Positions 30,920 through 41,374 are shown, counted from the stretch's first letter. The stretch: 64,000 nt of DNA from Bradyrhizobium sp. Ash2021 (GCF_031202265.1 NZ_CP100604.1:7546501-7610500), one strand, 5' to 3'. Translations and numbers: made by a program. Notes: a model not told the origin generated them from the letters alone.

Positions 30920-30933
30920 TTGAGCCAGATCAA
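30920..30933. promoter_or_regulatory. FNR/FixK box for aldehyde dehydrogenase
   Basis: TTGAGCCAGATCAA, 80 bp before the start at 31013. It is the right of the two divergent boxes, 55 bp from the other. Confidence 0.72.
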
Positions 30934-31012
30934 GTCTGAGATCGAACCCCGACATAAAGTTGTCATGCCCACCATCAAAGGCGCGCCGCCCGTTCAGCAA
31001 AGGACCTAAGCC

Positions 31013-32533
31013 ATGTCTCATCACGCATTTGAACTCGTTCGCTCTAAGGGCAAAGTTCCGGCCCGCTACGGCAACTTCATCGGCGGCAAATGGGCGGCAC
31101 CCGTCGACGGGCAATATTTCACCGATTACAGCCCGATCAATGGTGAACGTCTGGTCGACGTGGCCAAATCAACAGCGCAAGACGTGGAGTTGGCACTGGA
31201 TGCCGCACACAGAGCCAAGGATGCGTGGGCGCGTGTCTCGCCGGCCGAGCGGGCAAGGATGCTCAACAAGATCGCCGATCGGATGGAGGAGAACCTCGAA
31301 CTGCTTGCGCTTGCAGAGACGCTCGACAACGGCAAGCCGATCCGCGAGACGCGCGGCGCCGACGTGCCGCTCGCCATCGATCATTTCCGCTATTTCGCCG
31401 GCTGCATCCGCGCCGAGGAAGGCTCCATCTCTACGATCGATGAAGACACCATCGCCTACCATTTCAAGGAACCCTTGGGTGTCGTCGGCCAGATCATCCC
31501 GTGGAACTTCCCCCTGCTGATGGCTGCGTGGAAAATTGCCCCTGCGCTTGCCGCCGGAAACTGCACGGTGATCAAGCCCGCCTCGAACACACCGCTGACG
31601 CTGCTAATCCTCGCAGGCCTGACGGCTGACATCCTTCCCGCCGGTGTCTTGAACGTCGTCACCGGTCCTGGCGGTTCGGTCGGCAAGGCGATCGCCGTTA
31701 GTCCACGCATCTCCAAGGTATCCTTCACCGGCGAGACGACCACCGGCCGGCAGATCATGCAATATGCGGCCGAACACCTGATCCCACAGACCATGGAACT
31801 CGGCGGCAAGTCGCCGAACATTTTTCTTGCCGACGTGATGGACGCCGATGACGAGTTCTTCGACAAGGCGTTGGAAGGCTTCACCCTCTTCGCGTTCAAC
31901 AAGGGCGAGGTCTGCACCTGCCCATCGCGCGCGCTTGTCCAGGAATCGATCTTTGACAAGTTCATGGAACGCGCGGTTGCTCGCGTCGCAAAGATCAAGG
32001 TCGGCGATCCGCTGGATCCCACCACACAGATGGGCGCGCAGGCGTCCGAGGAACAGTTGAGCAAGATCCTTGGCTATATCGAGATCGGCAAGCAGGAAGG
32101 CGCCAAATGCGTGACCGGCGGCGGACCGGCTTATCCCGGCGGGGATCTGGAGAAGGGCTATTTCCTCAGGCCGACCGTTTTCACCGGGGATAACAAAATG
32201 CGGATTTTCCAGGAGGAGATCTTCGGACCGGTGCTGTCGGTCGCGCCGTTCAAGACGGTCGACGACGCCATTCGGATCGGCAACGACACCGTTTATGGCC
32301 TAGGCGCCGGCGTTTGGTCGCGCAATGGCAATAACGCCTATCGCATCGGGCGGGCGATCCAGGCCGGCCGGGTCTGGACCAATTGCTACCACGTCTATCC
32401 GGCCCATGCTGCCTTCGGCGGCTACAAGGCCTCCGGCTTCGGCCGCGAGACTCACAGGATGATGCTCGACCACTACCAGGAAACCAAGAACCTGCTGGTC
32501 AGCTATTCCACCAAGCCGCTCGGGCTGTTTTGA
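31013..32533 (+). CDS. NAD-dependent aldehyde dehydrogenase (second copy)
   Basis: A 506-residue paralog of the enzyme at 7179-8696, with [20 protein letters not shown] (catalytic Cys), IPWNFP and FTGETTTG. It is divergent from the broken adhP gene and has its own FNR/FixK box, whereas the first copy has a GAF/Fis regulator and inverted repeat. The pair therefore looks like one aldehyde dehydrogenase for aerobic or inducer-driven growth and one for low oxygen (inference). A DUF302 gene follows 28 bp downstream. Confidence 0.93.
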   Translation: MSHHAFELVRSKGKVPARYGNFIGGKWAAPVDGQYFTDYSPINGERLVDVAKSTAQDVELALDAAHRAKDAWARVSPAERARMLNKIADRMEENLELLALAETLDNGKPIRETRGADVPLAIDHFRYFAGCIRAEEGSISTIDEDTIAYHFKEPLGVVGQIIPWNFPLLMAAWKIAPALAAGNCTVIKPASNTPLTLLILAGLTADILPAGVLNVVTGPGGSVGKAIAVSPRISKVSFTGETTTGRQIMQYAAEHLIPQTMELGGKSPNIFLADVMDADDEFFDKALEGFTLFAFNKGEVCTCPSRALVQESIFDKFMERAVARVAKIKVGDPLDPTTQMGAQASEEQLSKILGYIEIGKQEGAKCVTGGGPAYPGGDLEKGYFLRPTVFTGDNKMRIFQEEIFGPVLSVAPFKTVDDAIRIGNDTVYGLGAGVWSRNGNNAYRIGRAIQAGRVWTNCYHVYPAHAAFGGYKASGFGRETHRMMLDHYQETKNLLVSYSTKPLGLF

Positions 32534-32561
32534 GCTTGGTCGTTGAGAGAAGTATCCTCCG

Positions 32562-32951
32562 ATGACCTATCACTTCTCCAAGACCGTCAATCTTTCATTC
32601 GACGCCGCAGTCACGGCAACAACTGACGCACTGAAGCGACATGGCTTCGGTGTCCTCACCCAAATCGACGTCAAAGATACCTTGCACAAGAAGATTGGCG
32701 TCGATTTTCGGCCCTATCTCATCCTGGGAGCGTGCAATCCAAAGATGGCGTATGAAGCACTGACGCTGGAGGACACGATCGGGACGATGCTCCCCTGCAA
32801 CGTTGTCGTGCAGCAACGCGACGGCGACAAGGTGGAGATCTCAGCTGTCGACCCGGTGGCATCGATGAGTGCGGTCGATAACCCCGGCCTCGGAAAGGTT
32901 GCCAGCCAAGTAAGGGATCTGCTCAAGCAGGTTATTGCCGATATCGGGTGA
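32562..32951 (+). CDS. DUF302 family protein
   Basis: A 129-residue protein with the DUF302 pattern (FDAAVTATTDALKRHGFGVLTQIDVKDTLHKKIG, then YLILGACNPKMAYEAL and GTMLPCNVVV). The fold is known for the family but the function is not; members often appear with anaerobic or redox genes. It is co-directional with the aldehyde dehydrogenase and probably shares its FNR-type promoter. Confidence 0.9.
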   Translation: MTYHFSKTVNLSFDAAVTATTDALKRHGFGVLTQIDVKDTLHKKIGVDFRPYLILGACNPKMAYEALTLEDTIGTMLPCNVVVQQRDGDKVEISAVDPVASMSAVDNPGLGKVASQVRDLLKQVIADIG

Positions 32952-32961
32952 AGGCGTGAGG

Positions 32962-33135
32962 TTAAACAGACGCTTCAGCTAAAATCGGCCAGTCCTTGTA
33001 CGCGGAATGGATTCCGAGGCGAGATGCCTCGGCAAGAGCGTCGCAAATGCTCCTCAACTTCTCGCTCGGATTGGAAGCCAAGTCGGCCTCTCCGTGCACA
33101 CATAGTGCACACGTTATGTGCAGTGGTAGAGCCAT
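32962..33135 (-). CDS. small hypothetical protein behind an FNR box
   Basis: A 57-residue frame (MALPLHITCALCVHGEAD ... KDWPILAEASV) with a CxxC pair near the N-terminus. The start at 33135 lies 31 bp after an FNR/FixK box and 12 bp after a GGAG. It converges on the DUF302 gene with 10 bp between stops. I recognise no family. The box could instead serve a plus-strand frame beginning at 33206, so the call is tentative. Confidence 0.4.
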   Translation of the reverse strand: MALPLHITCALCVHGEADLASNPSEKLRSICDALAEASRLGIHSAYKDWPILAEASV

Positions 33136-33166
33136 CGGAAAAATGCGTCTCCGGCACGACTTTTGT

Positions 33167-33180
33167 TTGATCCAAGTCAA
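33167..33180. promoter_or_regulatory. FNR/FixK box
   Basis: TTGATCCAAGTCAA, identical to the box at 9940. It lies 31 bp before the small minus-strand gene (33135); no well-supported plus-strand gene starts nearby. Confidence 0.6.
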
Positions 33181-33218
33181 AGGCAGAGAAGCTTCGGGAC
33201 AAATAATGACTTTGGAAC

Positions 33219-33239
33219 AAGGGCCGTGCCTTGGCCCTT
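33219..33239. terminator. hairpin downstream of ccoS
   Basis: AAGGGCC / GGCCCTT form a 7-bp stem with a 7-base loop, 163 bases after the ccoS stop. There is no T-run; it is a possible end of the ccoGHIS transcript. Confidence 0.35.
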
Positions 33240-33402
33240 GGTCCGCCGCCACAAAGTCGCGCACGATGCAAAAATTCGCGCTCAAACTAGTGCTCACAAG
33301 TCTGGTTCTTAAGGGGCGGTCGAAGCGCGTCGAAGGGGTGCAGGTCGTTACGACACTCATCGCGCTTATCGTGATTGTCTTTGGGCTCCCGGCGGATACT
33401 AG

Positions 33403-33561
33403 CTACGGCTCACGCGAAACAGGCTCATCATCCGCAATCGCGCGCCAGCCAGCCCCTTCAAGGTCATCATACTGGCCGTTCTTGAGCGACCAGAGAAATC
33501 CCATCAGGCCGATCAGCCCAAGCATCAGGGCCAGGGGAACGAGGAATACCAGAACTTCCAT
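33403..33561 (-). CDS. ccoS: cbb3 oxidase maturation protein CcoS (FixS)
   Basis: A 52-residue single-span membrane protein: one hydrophobic helix (MEVLVFLVPLALMLGLIGLM) followed by the family signature FLWSLKNGQYDDLEG. It overlaps the ccoI stop by one base (TGATG). CcoS is needed to insert cofactors into cbb3 oxidase, probably together with the CcoI copper pump. It is the last gene of ccoGHIS. Confidence 0.93.
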   Translation of the reverse strand: MEVLVFLVPLALMLGLIGLMGFLWSLKNGQYDDLEGAGWRAIADDEPVSREP

Positions 33562-35753
33562 CAGGATTGCTTCCGGGTGCCGCGGTGCGCCCTAAGGGCG
33601 TTCAATAACACCAGCAGGGACGAGCCCGACATGGCCGCGGCGGCGACCAGTGGAGTTGCCAAGCCGGCAATCGCGAGCGGCACCGCAAGGACGTTGTACC
33701 CTACTGCCAGCCACAAATTCTGTCGCATCAACCGCAGCGCTTTTCGGGAATAGTCGATCGCCTTGACGACGGGAGCCAGGCGGTCGCCGAGAAAGACCAG
33801 ATCGGCGGTAGCCTGACTCAAGTGCGTTGCAGTGACCGGCGACATCGAGACATGCGCCGCGGCCAGCGCCGGCGCATCGTTCATGCCATCCCCGACCATC
33901 ATGACCTTGAAGCCCTGCCGCTTCAGCTCTTCAATACGGGCAATCTTGTCGGCAGGCGTTACGCCGGCCCGCCATTCGTGAATTCCCAATGATTGGGCCG
34001 CGTGCCGCACGGCGGGTTCGCGGTCGCCTGAAAGGATCTCAACCGTAATACCGCATTGCGGAAGGGCAGCAACGGCAGAGGCGGCATCCGGGCGCAGACG
34101 CTGCCGGACGGCGAAGACATGACGTGCATCGCCGCGTCGGAAGGCGACAACCGAAGCTTCGGGATCCTGACAAAGGATGCTGTTTGCGAGATGATCCGCT
34201 CCGCAGAACGATGGTCTGCCCAGTCTGACCTCAACGCCATTCACGAAGCCGCGCACGCCTTGCCCCGGCACCTCTTCCACCCCAGCCAACGGCGTCTTGG
34301 CGTCACTAGCCCTGGCCACAGCGGCTGCGACAGGATGATGGCTGGCAAGAGCAAGTTGCCCGGCCAAATCGAACACATCATCCGGGATTTCAACGGCATT
34401 GGCGACATCGAGCTCGGGCAAGGTCAGCGTGCCCGTCTTGTCGAAGACGACCCTGTCGACTTCGGCAAGCCGTTCGATCGCATCGCCGGAATTAAGCAGC
34501 ACGCCGCCCCGGAACAACGCCCCGGAGACCACGGTTTGCACCGCCGGAATCGCCAGGCCAAGCGCGCATGGGCAGGTGATGATCAGAACCGATATCGCCG
34601 TGATGATCGCGTCATGCCAGGATGCCCCGAACGCCACCCAGCCGATCATCGTCAGGAACGCGGTGACATGCACGACCGGCGCATAGAGCCGCGACGCCCT
34701 GTCGGCCAATTGCACGTACCGAGAGCGCGCCTGAACGGCATTCTCAAGCAGCCGCCCGATCTCCGCCAGCAGGGTGCCTTCGGACGCCGCCGCCACCCGT
34801 ACCCGCAGCGCACCGGAGAGATTGAGCGTGCCGGCATAGACGGCGGTGCCCGGCCCCGCCTTTGCCGGCAAGGTTTCGCCGGTGATCAGGCTCTGATCGA
34901 TCTTGGACTGCCCCTCGATCACGGAGCCATCGACGGCCGACCGTTCACCCGGGCGCAGCAACACGATGTCGCCGGCCTGCACCGCAGCGATCGGCACCTC
35001 GCAGATTTCATCGGCGCCGACGAATTTTGTCGCCGTTTCGGCCTTCAAGGCGGCCAGGTTTCCGGCCACCGCGCGCGTCCGCCTTCGCATGCTCTGATCG
35101 AGATAGCGGCCTGCGACGAGTAAGGTGATGAGCATCAGCGCCGCATCGAAATACGCGTGCTCGGCGTGGTTGATGGTTTCGACCACCGACATGGCCAGCG
35201 CCAGCACAATGCCGATGCTGATTGGAACGTCCATATTGGTGCTTCGCGCGGAAAGCGCCCGGAACGCGGATCTGAAGAACGGTTGGCCGGAATAGGCCGC
35301 GGCCGGCAAGGAAATCAGCGCCGACAGCCAGTGGAAGAAATCGCGCTGCTCAGGGATCATGTCCGTCACATTGCCGGACCACACGGGAACAGACAGCATC
35401 ATCACGTTCATCGCGGCAAAGGCGGCGACCCCGAGGCAGCGCAGGAGAAAGCTCGCTCGTTCCGTCTCCAGCGCTTCGGCGCGAACCGGCTCGAACGGAT
35501 AGGCCTTGTACCCGAGCTCCGCGAGCCGATCGACGAAACGCGTGGGGTTCAGCGCCCCGTCCTTCCATTCCAGCGCGATACGACGGTCGGTCAAATTCAC
35601 GCGCGCCAACGTTACGTCCGGGATGGCGGACAGGCCGCGCTCGATCTTCGACATGCAGCCGGCGCAATTGACCCCCTCAACGGCGAGATCGATATGCGAC
35701 AATCCCGAGCCGATGTCCCTTACGTAATGTGAAAAGTCTCGCGTCGCCTGCAT
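33561..35753 (-). CDS. ccoI: CcoI (FixI) copper-exporting P-type ATPase
   Basis: A 730-residue P1B-ATPase that supplies copper for CuB of the cbb3 oxidase. An N-terminal metal-binding site GVNCAGCM precedes the membrane helices. The channel motif is ITCPCALGLAIP, the phosphorylation site DKTGTLT, the HP motif SHHPVA, and the hinge GDGMNDAPALAAAHV. The gene lies 12 bp after ccoH and overlaps ccoS. Length and motifs are complete. Confidence 0.95.
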   Translation of the reverse strand: MQATRDFSHYVRDIGSGLSHIDLAVEGVNCAGCMSKIERGLSAIPDVTLARVNLTDRRIALEWKDGALNPTRFVDRLAELGYKAYPFEPVRAEALETERASFLLRCLGVAAFAAMNVMMLSVPVWSGNVTDMIPEQRDFFHWLSALISLPAAAYSGQPFFRSAFRALSARSTNMDVPISIGIVLALAMSVVETINHAEHAYFDAALMLITLLVAGRYLDQSMRRRTRAVAGNLAALKAETATKFVGADEICEVPIAAVQAGDIVLLRPGERSAVDGSVIEGQSKIDQSLITGETLPAKAGPGTAVYAGTLNLSGALRVRVAAASEGTLLAEIGRLLENAVQARSRYVQLADRASRLYAPVVHVTAFLTMIGWVAFGASWHDAIITAISVLIITCPCALGLAIPAVQTVVSGALFRGGVLLNSGDAIERLAEVDRVVFDKTGTLTLPELDVANAVEIPDDVFDLAGQLALASHHPVAAAVARASDAKTPLAGVEEVPGQGVRGFVNGVEVRLGRPSFCGADHLANSILCQDPEASVVAFRRGDARHVFAVRQRLRPDAASAVAALPQCGITVEILSGDREPAVRHAAQSLGIHEWRAGVTPADKIARIEELKRQGFKVMMVGDGMNDAPALAAAHVSMSPVTATHLSQATADLVFLGDRLAPVVKAIDYSRKALRLMRQNLWLAVGYNVLAVPLAIAGLATPLVAAAAMSGSSLLVLLNALRAHRGTRKQS

Positions 35754-35765
35754 GATACGGCCTTC

Positions 35766-36263
35766 CTAGTTCAACAAGACGCGGTTCTTCGATAGGAACA
35801 TCCGTTGTCCTGCTGCGGCGCCTTCTAGCACCAGATCCCACTGCCCCGGCGCGATCGCGGGTGCACTTCCGCGATAGATGCCGATCCCTGTTTCGGCGAG
35901 GACAACCGGGAGATCGGCCCGCCGATCGGTCGGCCGTTCGAACCGGCCCTGAAACTTAAGGCCAGACATTGGTCGGCCATTGCTGTCGCGCGCCTCGACC
36001 TCCAGCGTTGCGCCGCCCTGCCCGCTGCGCTGAATGTGTGCGTCGACCTTCCAGTCGCGCGCGTTCTGGTCATGGGCGGCTGCGATTTCCTTCTCATAGG
36101 TCAGGCTCGCACTATAGGCGCTATCGACCTCGGTGCCGGGCAGTGTCTGGATGGCGAGCCTCATCATGATCATGTTGACCCCGATCACGACACCAAAGAA
36201 CGCGACCAGCATCAAAAGCACCTTGCGTCCGGTCAAAGGCTTCGGAGCCTGCGGTCTGCTCAT
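35766..36263 (-). CDS. ccoH: CcoH (FixH) assembly protein
   Basis: A 165-residue membrane-anchored protein with one N-terminal helix (VLLMLVAFFGVVIGVNMIMM), followed by the FixH domain (YEKEIAAAHDQNARDWKVD, GQWDLVLEG). It is required for a late step in cbb3 assembly. It sits between ccoG and ccoI with short gaps. Confidence 0.93.
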   Translation of the reverse strand: MSRPQAPKPLTGRKVLLMLVAFFGVVIGVNMIMMRLAIQTLPGTEVDSAYSASLTYEKEIAAAHDQNARDWKVDAHIQRSGQGGATLEVEARDSNGRPMSGLKFQGRFERPTDRRADLPVVLAETGIGIYRGSAPAIAPGQWDLVLEGAAAGQRMFLSKNRVLLN

Positions 36264-36282
36264 GTGCCCCTCCCATCAACTC

Positions 36283-37746
36283 TCATGGCGTCACGAAGTT
36301 ATCGGTTGTGGAGGCAACCTCACCCAGCCCGATGTCCGTGACCCGAAATCTTATTGGTACCGATTTCTCGGAGTTGTTCTCGGCGGGCGCCGTGACGAGA
36401 ACCCTTAGTTCGGTGGTCTGATCCCGGCCGAGAATGATCGCTGGTCGGTCCGGGGTTACGGAATCAACGCCGACAACATGGATCGTCGCGTTATGCGGGC
36501 CGTCGATGTCGATCGCGATGACGCGGTCGAAGCCACGCTTGTTCAGGAGGCGAACCGTGTAGGCGTTTCGGATTGATCCATCGCTGAGTTTCACCGCCAC
36601 GGGATTGCGGTCGTGCAATACGTTGACGTCGAGCAACGTGCGGGTCAGCAGCGCGTACAGCATGATCGCGCCGACGCCCACGATCATGCATACATAGGTG
36701 ATGGTGCGCGGCCGTACGATGCGATAGATCGGCGGTTTGCCGGCCTGACGCCGATGGATGTTGATATCGTTGTCGTATCCGATCAGACGGGTTTCCCGTC
36801 CGATCTTTGTCATTACGGTATCGCAGGCATCGATGCACAGGCCGCACTGGATGCAGTCGAGTTGTGCGCCATCGCGGATGTCGATTCCGGTCGGACAGAC
36901 GGCGACGCATTGATAGCAGTCGATGCAGTCCCCGACCTGCTCCCCGAGGGCCCGCAATTCGTTCGCTTTCTTCAGCGACGTGCGCTTTTCGCCACGATCG
37001 TATTTGTAGGTGACGTTCAGTGCCCATTCGTCGGTGAGCGCCGCCTGGATACGCGGCCACGGACACATATAGACACAGACCTGCTCGCGCATGAAGCCGG
37101 CGAGCACGTAAGTCGTCGCCGTCAGTATAGCGATCCAGATATAGGCCAGCATCGGCGCCTGGAATGTCGCAAGCTGTTTCACCAGCGTCGGCGCGTCGTT
37201 GAAATAGAGCACCCATGCGCCGCCGGTCCACCATGCGATCAACAGCCAGATCGAATGTTTGAGCGCGAGTTCCGCGACACGCCGCGGCGTAAACGAACCG
37301 CCCGCAACATCTTTTCTCATGCGCTCGCGCCGGTCACCTTCGACGAACCGCTCGACGGCGTAGAACAGATCCGTCCACACGGTTTGCGGGCAGAGGTATC
37401 CGCACCAGATACGGCCTCCCACAGAATTCATCAGAAAGAGAGCGATGGCGGCAAGGATCAGCAGCCCGGTGAAATAGTAGACCTCCTGCGGCCACAGTTC
37501 GATGAAGAAGAAATAGAAACGACTGTTGGGTAAATCGACCAGCACCGCCTGATCTGGCGCCCCGAGTCCGCGATTCCACCGCACGAACGGCAACAGGTAA
37601 TAGACGCCGAGGCAGAACGCCATCAGGCCCCATTTGATTCGGCGGAAGGTTCCGGAAACGCTCTGCGGATAGACTTTCTTCCGAGCCGCATAAAGCGGCC
37701 CGTCGTCTTCAAACTGCAGTTCGATAGGGTTCACGGGCTTGTTCAT
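36283..37746 (-). CDS. ccoG: CcoG (FixG, RdxA) polyferredoxin-like membrane protein
   Basis: A 487-residue membrane protein with several helices and two [4Fe-4S] clusters (CIDCYQCVAVCP, CIQCGLCIDACD). The periplasmic C-terminal Ig-like domain (TVRLLNKRGFDR) is present. Members of this family reduce Cu(II) to Cu(I) for the oxidase. It is the first gene of ccoGHIS, with an FNR/FixK box 57 bp upstream. Confidence 0.95.
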   Translation of the reverse strand: MNKPVNPIELQFEDDGPLYAARKKVYPQSVSGTFRRIKWGLMAFCLGVYYLLPFVRWNRGLGAPDQAVLVDLPNSRFYFFFIELWPQEVYYFTGLLILAAIALFLMNSVGGRIWCGYLCPQTVWTDLFYAVERFVEGDRRERMRKDVAGGSFTPRRVAELALKHSIWLLIAWWTGGAWVLYFNDAPTLVKQLATFQAPMLAYIWIAILTATTYVLAGFMREQVCVYMCPWPRIQAALTDEWALNVTYKYDRGEKRTSLKKANELRALGEQVGDCIDCYQCVAVCPTGIDIRDGAQLDCIQCGLCIDACDTVMTKIGRETRLIGYDNDINIHRRQAGKPPIYRIVRPRTITYVCMIVGVGAIMLYALLTRTLLDVNVLHDRNPVAVKLSDGSIRNAYTVRLLNKRGFDRVIAIDIDGPHNATIHVVGVDSVTPDRPAIILGRDQTTELRVLVTAPAENNSEKSVPIRFRVTDIGLGEVASTTDNFVTP

Positions 37747-37802
37747 CGCTGGGGTTCATCTCGGGCCTGGCGTTGAGTGTAGGCTCACACCCGCAACCGC
37801 AT

Positions 37803-37816
37803 TTGATCCACCTCAA
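37803..37816. promoter_or_regulatory. FNR/FixK box for ccoGHIS
   Basis: TTGATCCACCTCAA, 57 bp before the ccoG start and 30 bp past the ccoP stop. It gives ccoGHIS its own oxygen-controlled promoter, separate from ccoNOQP. Confidence 0.75.
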
Positions 37817-37845
37817 ACTACGCTCACGGTCGCGCCGCCGCCCTG

Positions 37846-38718
37846 TTACTTGCCCCCGCCGAGCGAGTGGACGTAGACCGCCAGCGCCTTGATGGTGGAA
37901 GGATCGAGACGGCCGACCCAGGCCGGCATCACCCCGGCGCGGCCGTTGGTGATCGTCTCGACAAGCGTCGCCTCGTCCGAACCATAGAGCCAGATCTTGT
38001 CGGTGAGATTGGGCGCCCCCAACTCCTGATTTCCCTTGCCGGCGTCGCCATGGCACGCCGTGCAATTATCCGCGAAGATTTTGGCTCCAGCGCTCGCGTC
38101 ATAGCCCGGACTTGTCGGCAGACCCGACAACGACCGGACGTAGTTGGCTACCGTGACGATCTGATCCCTTTTGAGAACTCCTTCCTTGCCGAAGGCAAGC
38201 ATGGCGCTCTCGTGGGTCTTGGCATGCCCCGAACGGGCGCCGTACTGGATCGTCTGCAAGATCTGGTCGAGCGTGCCCCCCCACAACCAGTCGTCATCAT
38301 TCAAATTGGGATAACCCTTGGCGCCGGCCGCGCCACTGCCGTGGCAAGGCGCGCAATTGTCGCCAAACACCGTCTTGCCGCGGGCGCGGGCAAGCGCAAG
38401 CAGGGCCGGGTCCTTCTCGATCTCCGCCAGTGGCGCCGCACCGAGCGCGACCATCTTGTCGCCGCGGATCTTTTCCAGATTGGCAAGCTCCACGGCCACC
38501 TCCGCACGGGAGGAATAGTGCAATATGCCTGTCGTGTGGCTCCGTAGCATCGGCCACGCCGGATAAACGATCCAGTAGCCGATCGCCCAGACGATGGTGA
38601 TGTAAAAAGTGATGACCCACCAGCGCGGCAGCGGCGTGTTTAGTTCCTTGATGCCGTCCCACTGATGTCCCGTGGTCGCCTTACCGGAGACGTGATCGAT
38701 GTCGTTGTGCTCGGTCAT
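37846..38718 (-). CDS. ccoP: cbb3 oxidase diheme subunit CcoP
   Basis: A 290-residue membrane-anchored cytochrome c subunit. One helix near residues 33-55 (WWVITFYITIVWAIGYWIVYP) is followed by two heme motifs, CAPCHG and CTACHG. It passes electrons from soluble cytochromes to CcoO. The gene starts 7 bp after the ccoQ stop. Confidence 0.96.
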   Translation of the reverse strand: MTEHNDIDHVSGKATTGHQWDGIKELNTPLPRWWVITFYITIVWAIGYWIVYPAWPMLRSHTTGILHYSSRAEVAVELANLEKIRGDKMVALGAAPLAEIEKDPALLALARARGKTVFGDNCAPCHGSGAAGAKGYPNLNDDDWLWGGTLDQILQTIQYGARSGHAKTHESAMLAFGKEGVLKRDQIVTVANYVRSLSGLPTSPGYDASAGAKIFADNCTACHGDAGKGNQELGAPNLTDKIWLYGSDEATLVETITNGRAGVMPAWVGRLDPSTIKALAVYVHSLGGGK

Positions 38719-38725
38719 GATCCCC

Positions 38726-38890
38726 TCAATCCTCCCGCAGCGGCATTTTTGCAGCTTCGTCGAAGGCTAACCGGTTACGCGGCCACAGCGCGTACGTCAC
38801 GATGGCGATAAAAATTCCAACAAAGGTCGGCGTCCAAAACGTCGTGACGAAGTCCGATGAAAAATTTTGGACGGTGAGGATTGCTTTCAT
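38726..38890 (-). CDS. ccoQ: cbb3 oxidase small subunit CcoQ
   Basis: A 54-residue single-helix protein (PTFVGIFIAIVTYALWPRNR) with the typical FDEAAKMPL tail. It stabilises the CcoP-core interaction. It lies between ccoO (12 bp) and ccoP (7 bp). Confidence 0.93.
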   Translation of the reverse strand: MKAILTVQNFSSDFVTTFWTPTFVGIFIAIVTYALWPRNRLAFDEAAKMPLRED

Positions 38891-38902
38891 CGTTCTGCCT
38901 TC

Positions 38903-39637
38903 TCAGCGGAGATTTGCTTTTTCGTTGTAAAGCTTGAAGTCGACCAGCGTGCCGAGCATCTGCAAGTAGGCGATCAGCGCGTCCATTTCGGTGGGAGCGC
39001 CCGGCTTGCCGTCGAAATTCCGCACAACCGCCTTCGGATACCGCTTGGCAAACGCATCCGTGCCGGCGTTGTCGGGATCGGCCTGTGCCTTGAGGTCGGC
39101 GACGGCATTGGCAATCTGGTCGTCCGAATAGGGGACGCCGACGGCGCGGCTGGTGCGCAGATGGTCTGCGATGGTTGCGGTATCGACCTCCGTCTGAGCC
39201 AGGAAAGCATATCCGGGCATCACCGACTGCGGCACGATCGCGCGTGGATTGGTCAGATGCGTCACATGCCATTCATCGGAATATTTTGCGCCGACGCGCG
39301 CAAGGTCGGGACCGGTACGCTTCGACCCCCACTGGAACGGATGGTCATACATGCTCTCGGCTGCGAGCGAGTAGTGGCCATAGCGTTCGACTTCGTCCCG
39401 CAACGGCCGGATCATCTGCGAGTGGCAGAGATAGCACCCTTCGCGGACATAGATGTTGCGACCGGTGAGTTCGAGCGGAGTGTACGGCCTGATGCCGTCG
39501 ACCACCTCGATCGTGCTCTTGAGGTAAAACAGCGGGGTGATCTCGACGAGACCGCCGATCGCAATGACCGCGAAGATTCCCCCAACCAGGACGATCGAAT
39601 TCTTCTCGAAGATCTGATGCCTGCTCCAGAAAGACAT
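38903..39637 (-). CDS. ccoO: cbb3 oxidase monoheme subunit CcoO
   Basis: A 244-residue membrane-anchored cytochrome c with an N-terminal helix and the motif [12 protein letters not shown]. Conserved YGHYSLA and [15 protein letters not shown] segments are present. It transfers electrons to the heme b of CcoN. It follows ccoN by 11 bp. Confidence 0.96.
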   Translation of the reverse strand: MSFWSRHQIFEKNSIVLVGGIFAVIAIGGLVEITPLFYLKSTIEVVDGIRPYTPLELTGRNIYVREGCYLCHSQMIRPLRDEVERYGHYSLAAESMYDHPFQWGSKRTGPDLARVGAKYSDEWHVTHLTNPRAIVPQSVMPGYAFLAQTEVDTATIADHLRTSRAVGVPYSDDQIANAVADLKAQADPDNAGTDAFAKRYPKAVVRNFDGKPGAPTEMDALIAYLQMLGTLVDFKLYNEKANLR

Positions 39638-39648
39638 TTAATGGTTCC

Positions 39649-41301
39649 TCATTCCGCCGGCTGCAGGGCGACGGGCGACTGCACTTCCGCCTCGCCGCCG
39701 ACGCGCACCGTCATCCAGAGATTAAAGGCCATGATCAACGCGCCGATCAGGAACAAAGCTCCACCGGCTGCGCGAATGATGTAGAACGGGTGCATCGCTT
39801 CCACGGTTTCGATGAAGGAATATTCGAGGAAGCCGAGCGAGGTATAGGCGCGCCACATCAGGCCTTGCAGGATACCCGAGACCCACATCGCGGAGATGTA
39901 GAGCACGATGCCGATGGTGGCGATCCAGAAATGCCAGTTGACGAGCTTGAGGCTGTAAAGCCCCTTGCGATCCCATAGCCAGGGAAACAGGCAATACAGC
40001 GCGCCGAACGAGACGAATCCGACCCAGCCCAGCGCACCCGAATGCACGTGACCGATGGTCCAGTCCGTGTAGTGGCTGAGCGAGTTCACCACCTTGATCG
40101 ACATCAGCGGGCCTTCGAACGTGGCCATACCGTAAAACGCGACCGAGACGACGAGCATGCGGAGCACCGGATCGGTACGAAGCTTGTCCCAGGCGCCCGA
40201 CAGCGTCATGAGGCCGTTGATCATGCCACCCCAGGACGGCATCCAAAGCATGATCGAGAAGGTCATGCCGAGCGTCTGCGCCCAGTCAGGCAGCGCCGTG
40301 TAATGCAGATGGTGCGGTCCGGCCCAGATATAGAGAAAGATGATCGCCCAGAAATGGATGATCGACAGCCGGTAGGAATAGACCGGCCGCTCCGCGCGCT
40401 TTGGAATGAAGTAATACATGATGGCGAGGAAACCGGCGGTCAGGAAGAACCCGACGGCATTGTGCCCGTACCACCACTGGAACATCGCATCCTGAACACC
40501 GCCCCAGGCGATGTATGACTTCGAGCCGAACACCGATACCGGCAGGGCGGGATTATTACCCAGATGAAGCACGGCGATGGTGACGATGAAGGCCAGATAG
40601 AACCAGTTCGCGACGAAGATGTGCGGTTCTTTGCGTTTGACGATGGTCATCAGGAAGACCAGCAGATAGGTCACCCACACGATCGTCAGCCACAGATCGG
40701 CATACCATTCCGGCTCGGCGTATTCCTTGGATTGGGTGACACCGAGCAGATAGCCCGTGCCCGCGATCAGGATGAAGAAGTTATAGCCGATGACCACGAA
40801 CCACGGCGCGAGATCGCCCGCGAGGCGAACCCGGCAGGTTTTCTGCACCACATAGAACGACGTTGCGATCAGCACGTTGCCGCCGAATGCGAAGATCACG
40901 GCCGACGTGTGCAGCGGCCGCAGCCGTCCAAAGCTCGTCCATGGCAGGTCGAAATTGAGCGCCGGCCATGCAAGTTGCGAGGCGATCAACAGGCCGACGG
41001 TAAATCCGGCGATGCCCCAGAACATCCCCATGACCGCCGAAAATTTGACGGGGCCCATAGTGTAGTTCGGGCGGCCATTGATTTCCTGTGGCGGCAAGGA
41101 TGCAGGGCGATCGAAGTAGCGGTTTACAATCGCAAAGACGGCCCACAGGCTGGCGGCACATGCCAGCGATGCGTGAAAGGCAAACGCGGTGTCCAGTGCC
41201 TTAGCTGCGGCGAAGAGGCAAACAAAAGCGCCCACGGCAAAGACCAGCGCCAGACCGGCTTCGCCGTGGGTCATCGATTTTGCAGTTTGAGATTCGTTCA
41301 T
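39649..41301 (-). CDS. ccoN: cbb3 oxidase catalytic subunit CcoN
   Basis: A 550-residue, 12-helix heme-copper oxidase subunit of C type. The ligand histidines lie in segments such as [43 protein letters not shown] and [14 protein letters not shown]. With CcoO and CcoP it forms the high-affinity terminal oxidase for microaerobic respiration. An FNR/FixK box lies 60 bp before the ATG at 41301. It is the first gene of ccoNOQP. Confidence 0.97.
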   Translation of the reverse strand: MNESQTAKSMTHGEAGLALVFAVGAFVCLFAAAKALDTAFAFHASLACAASLWAVFAIVNRYFDRPASLPPQEINGRPNYTMGPVKFSAVMGMFWGIAGFTVGLLIASQLAWPALNFDLPWTSFGRLRPLHTSAVIFAFGGNVLIATSFYVVQKTCRVRLAGDLAPWFVVIGYNFFILIAGTGYLLGVTQSKEYAEPEWYADLWLTIVWVTYLLVFLMTIVKRKEPHIFVANWFYLAFIVTIAVLHLGNNPALPVSVFGSKSYIAWGGVQDAMFQWWYGHNAVGFFLTAGFLAIMYYFIPKRAERPVYSYRLSIIHFWAIIFLYIWAGPHHLHYTALPDWAQTLGMTFSIMLWMPSWGGMINGLMTLSGAWDKLRTDPVLRMLVVSVAFYGMATFEGPLMSIKVVNSLSHYTDWTIGHVHSGALGWVGFVSFGALYCLFPWLWDRKGLYSLKLVNWHFWIATIGIVLYISAMWVSGILQGLMWRAYTSLGFLEYSFIETVEAMHPFYIIRAAGGALFLIGALIMAFNLWMTVRVGGEAEVQSPVALQPAE

Positions 41302-41360
41302 GGCCCCGTTCTCATTTTGCGAATTCCGCTCCGAATGATCACACTTCCGCTCCTGGCAAA

Positions 41361-41374
41361 TTGATCGAAGTCAA
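41361..41374. promoter_or_regulatory. FNR/FixK box for ccoNOQP
   Basis: TTGATCGAAGTCAA, 60 bp before the ccoN start. It matches the classic position for FixK/FNR activation of cbb3 oxidase operons. Confidence 0.85.
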
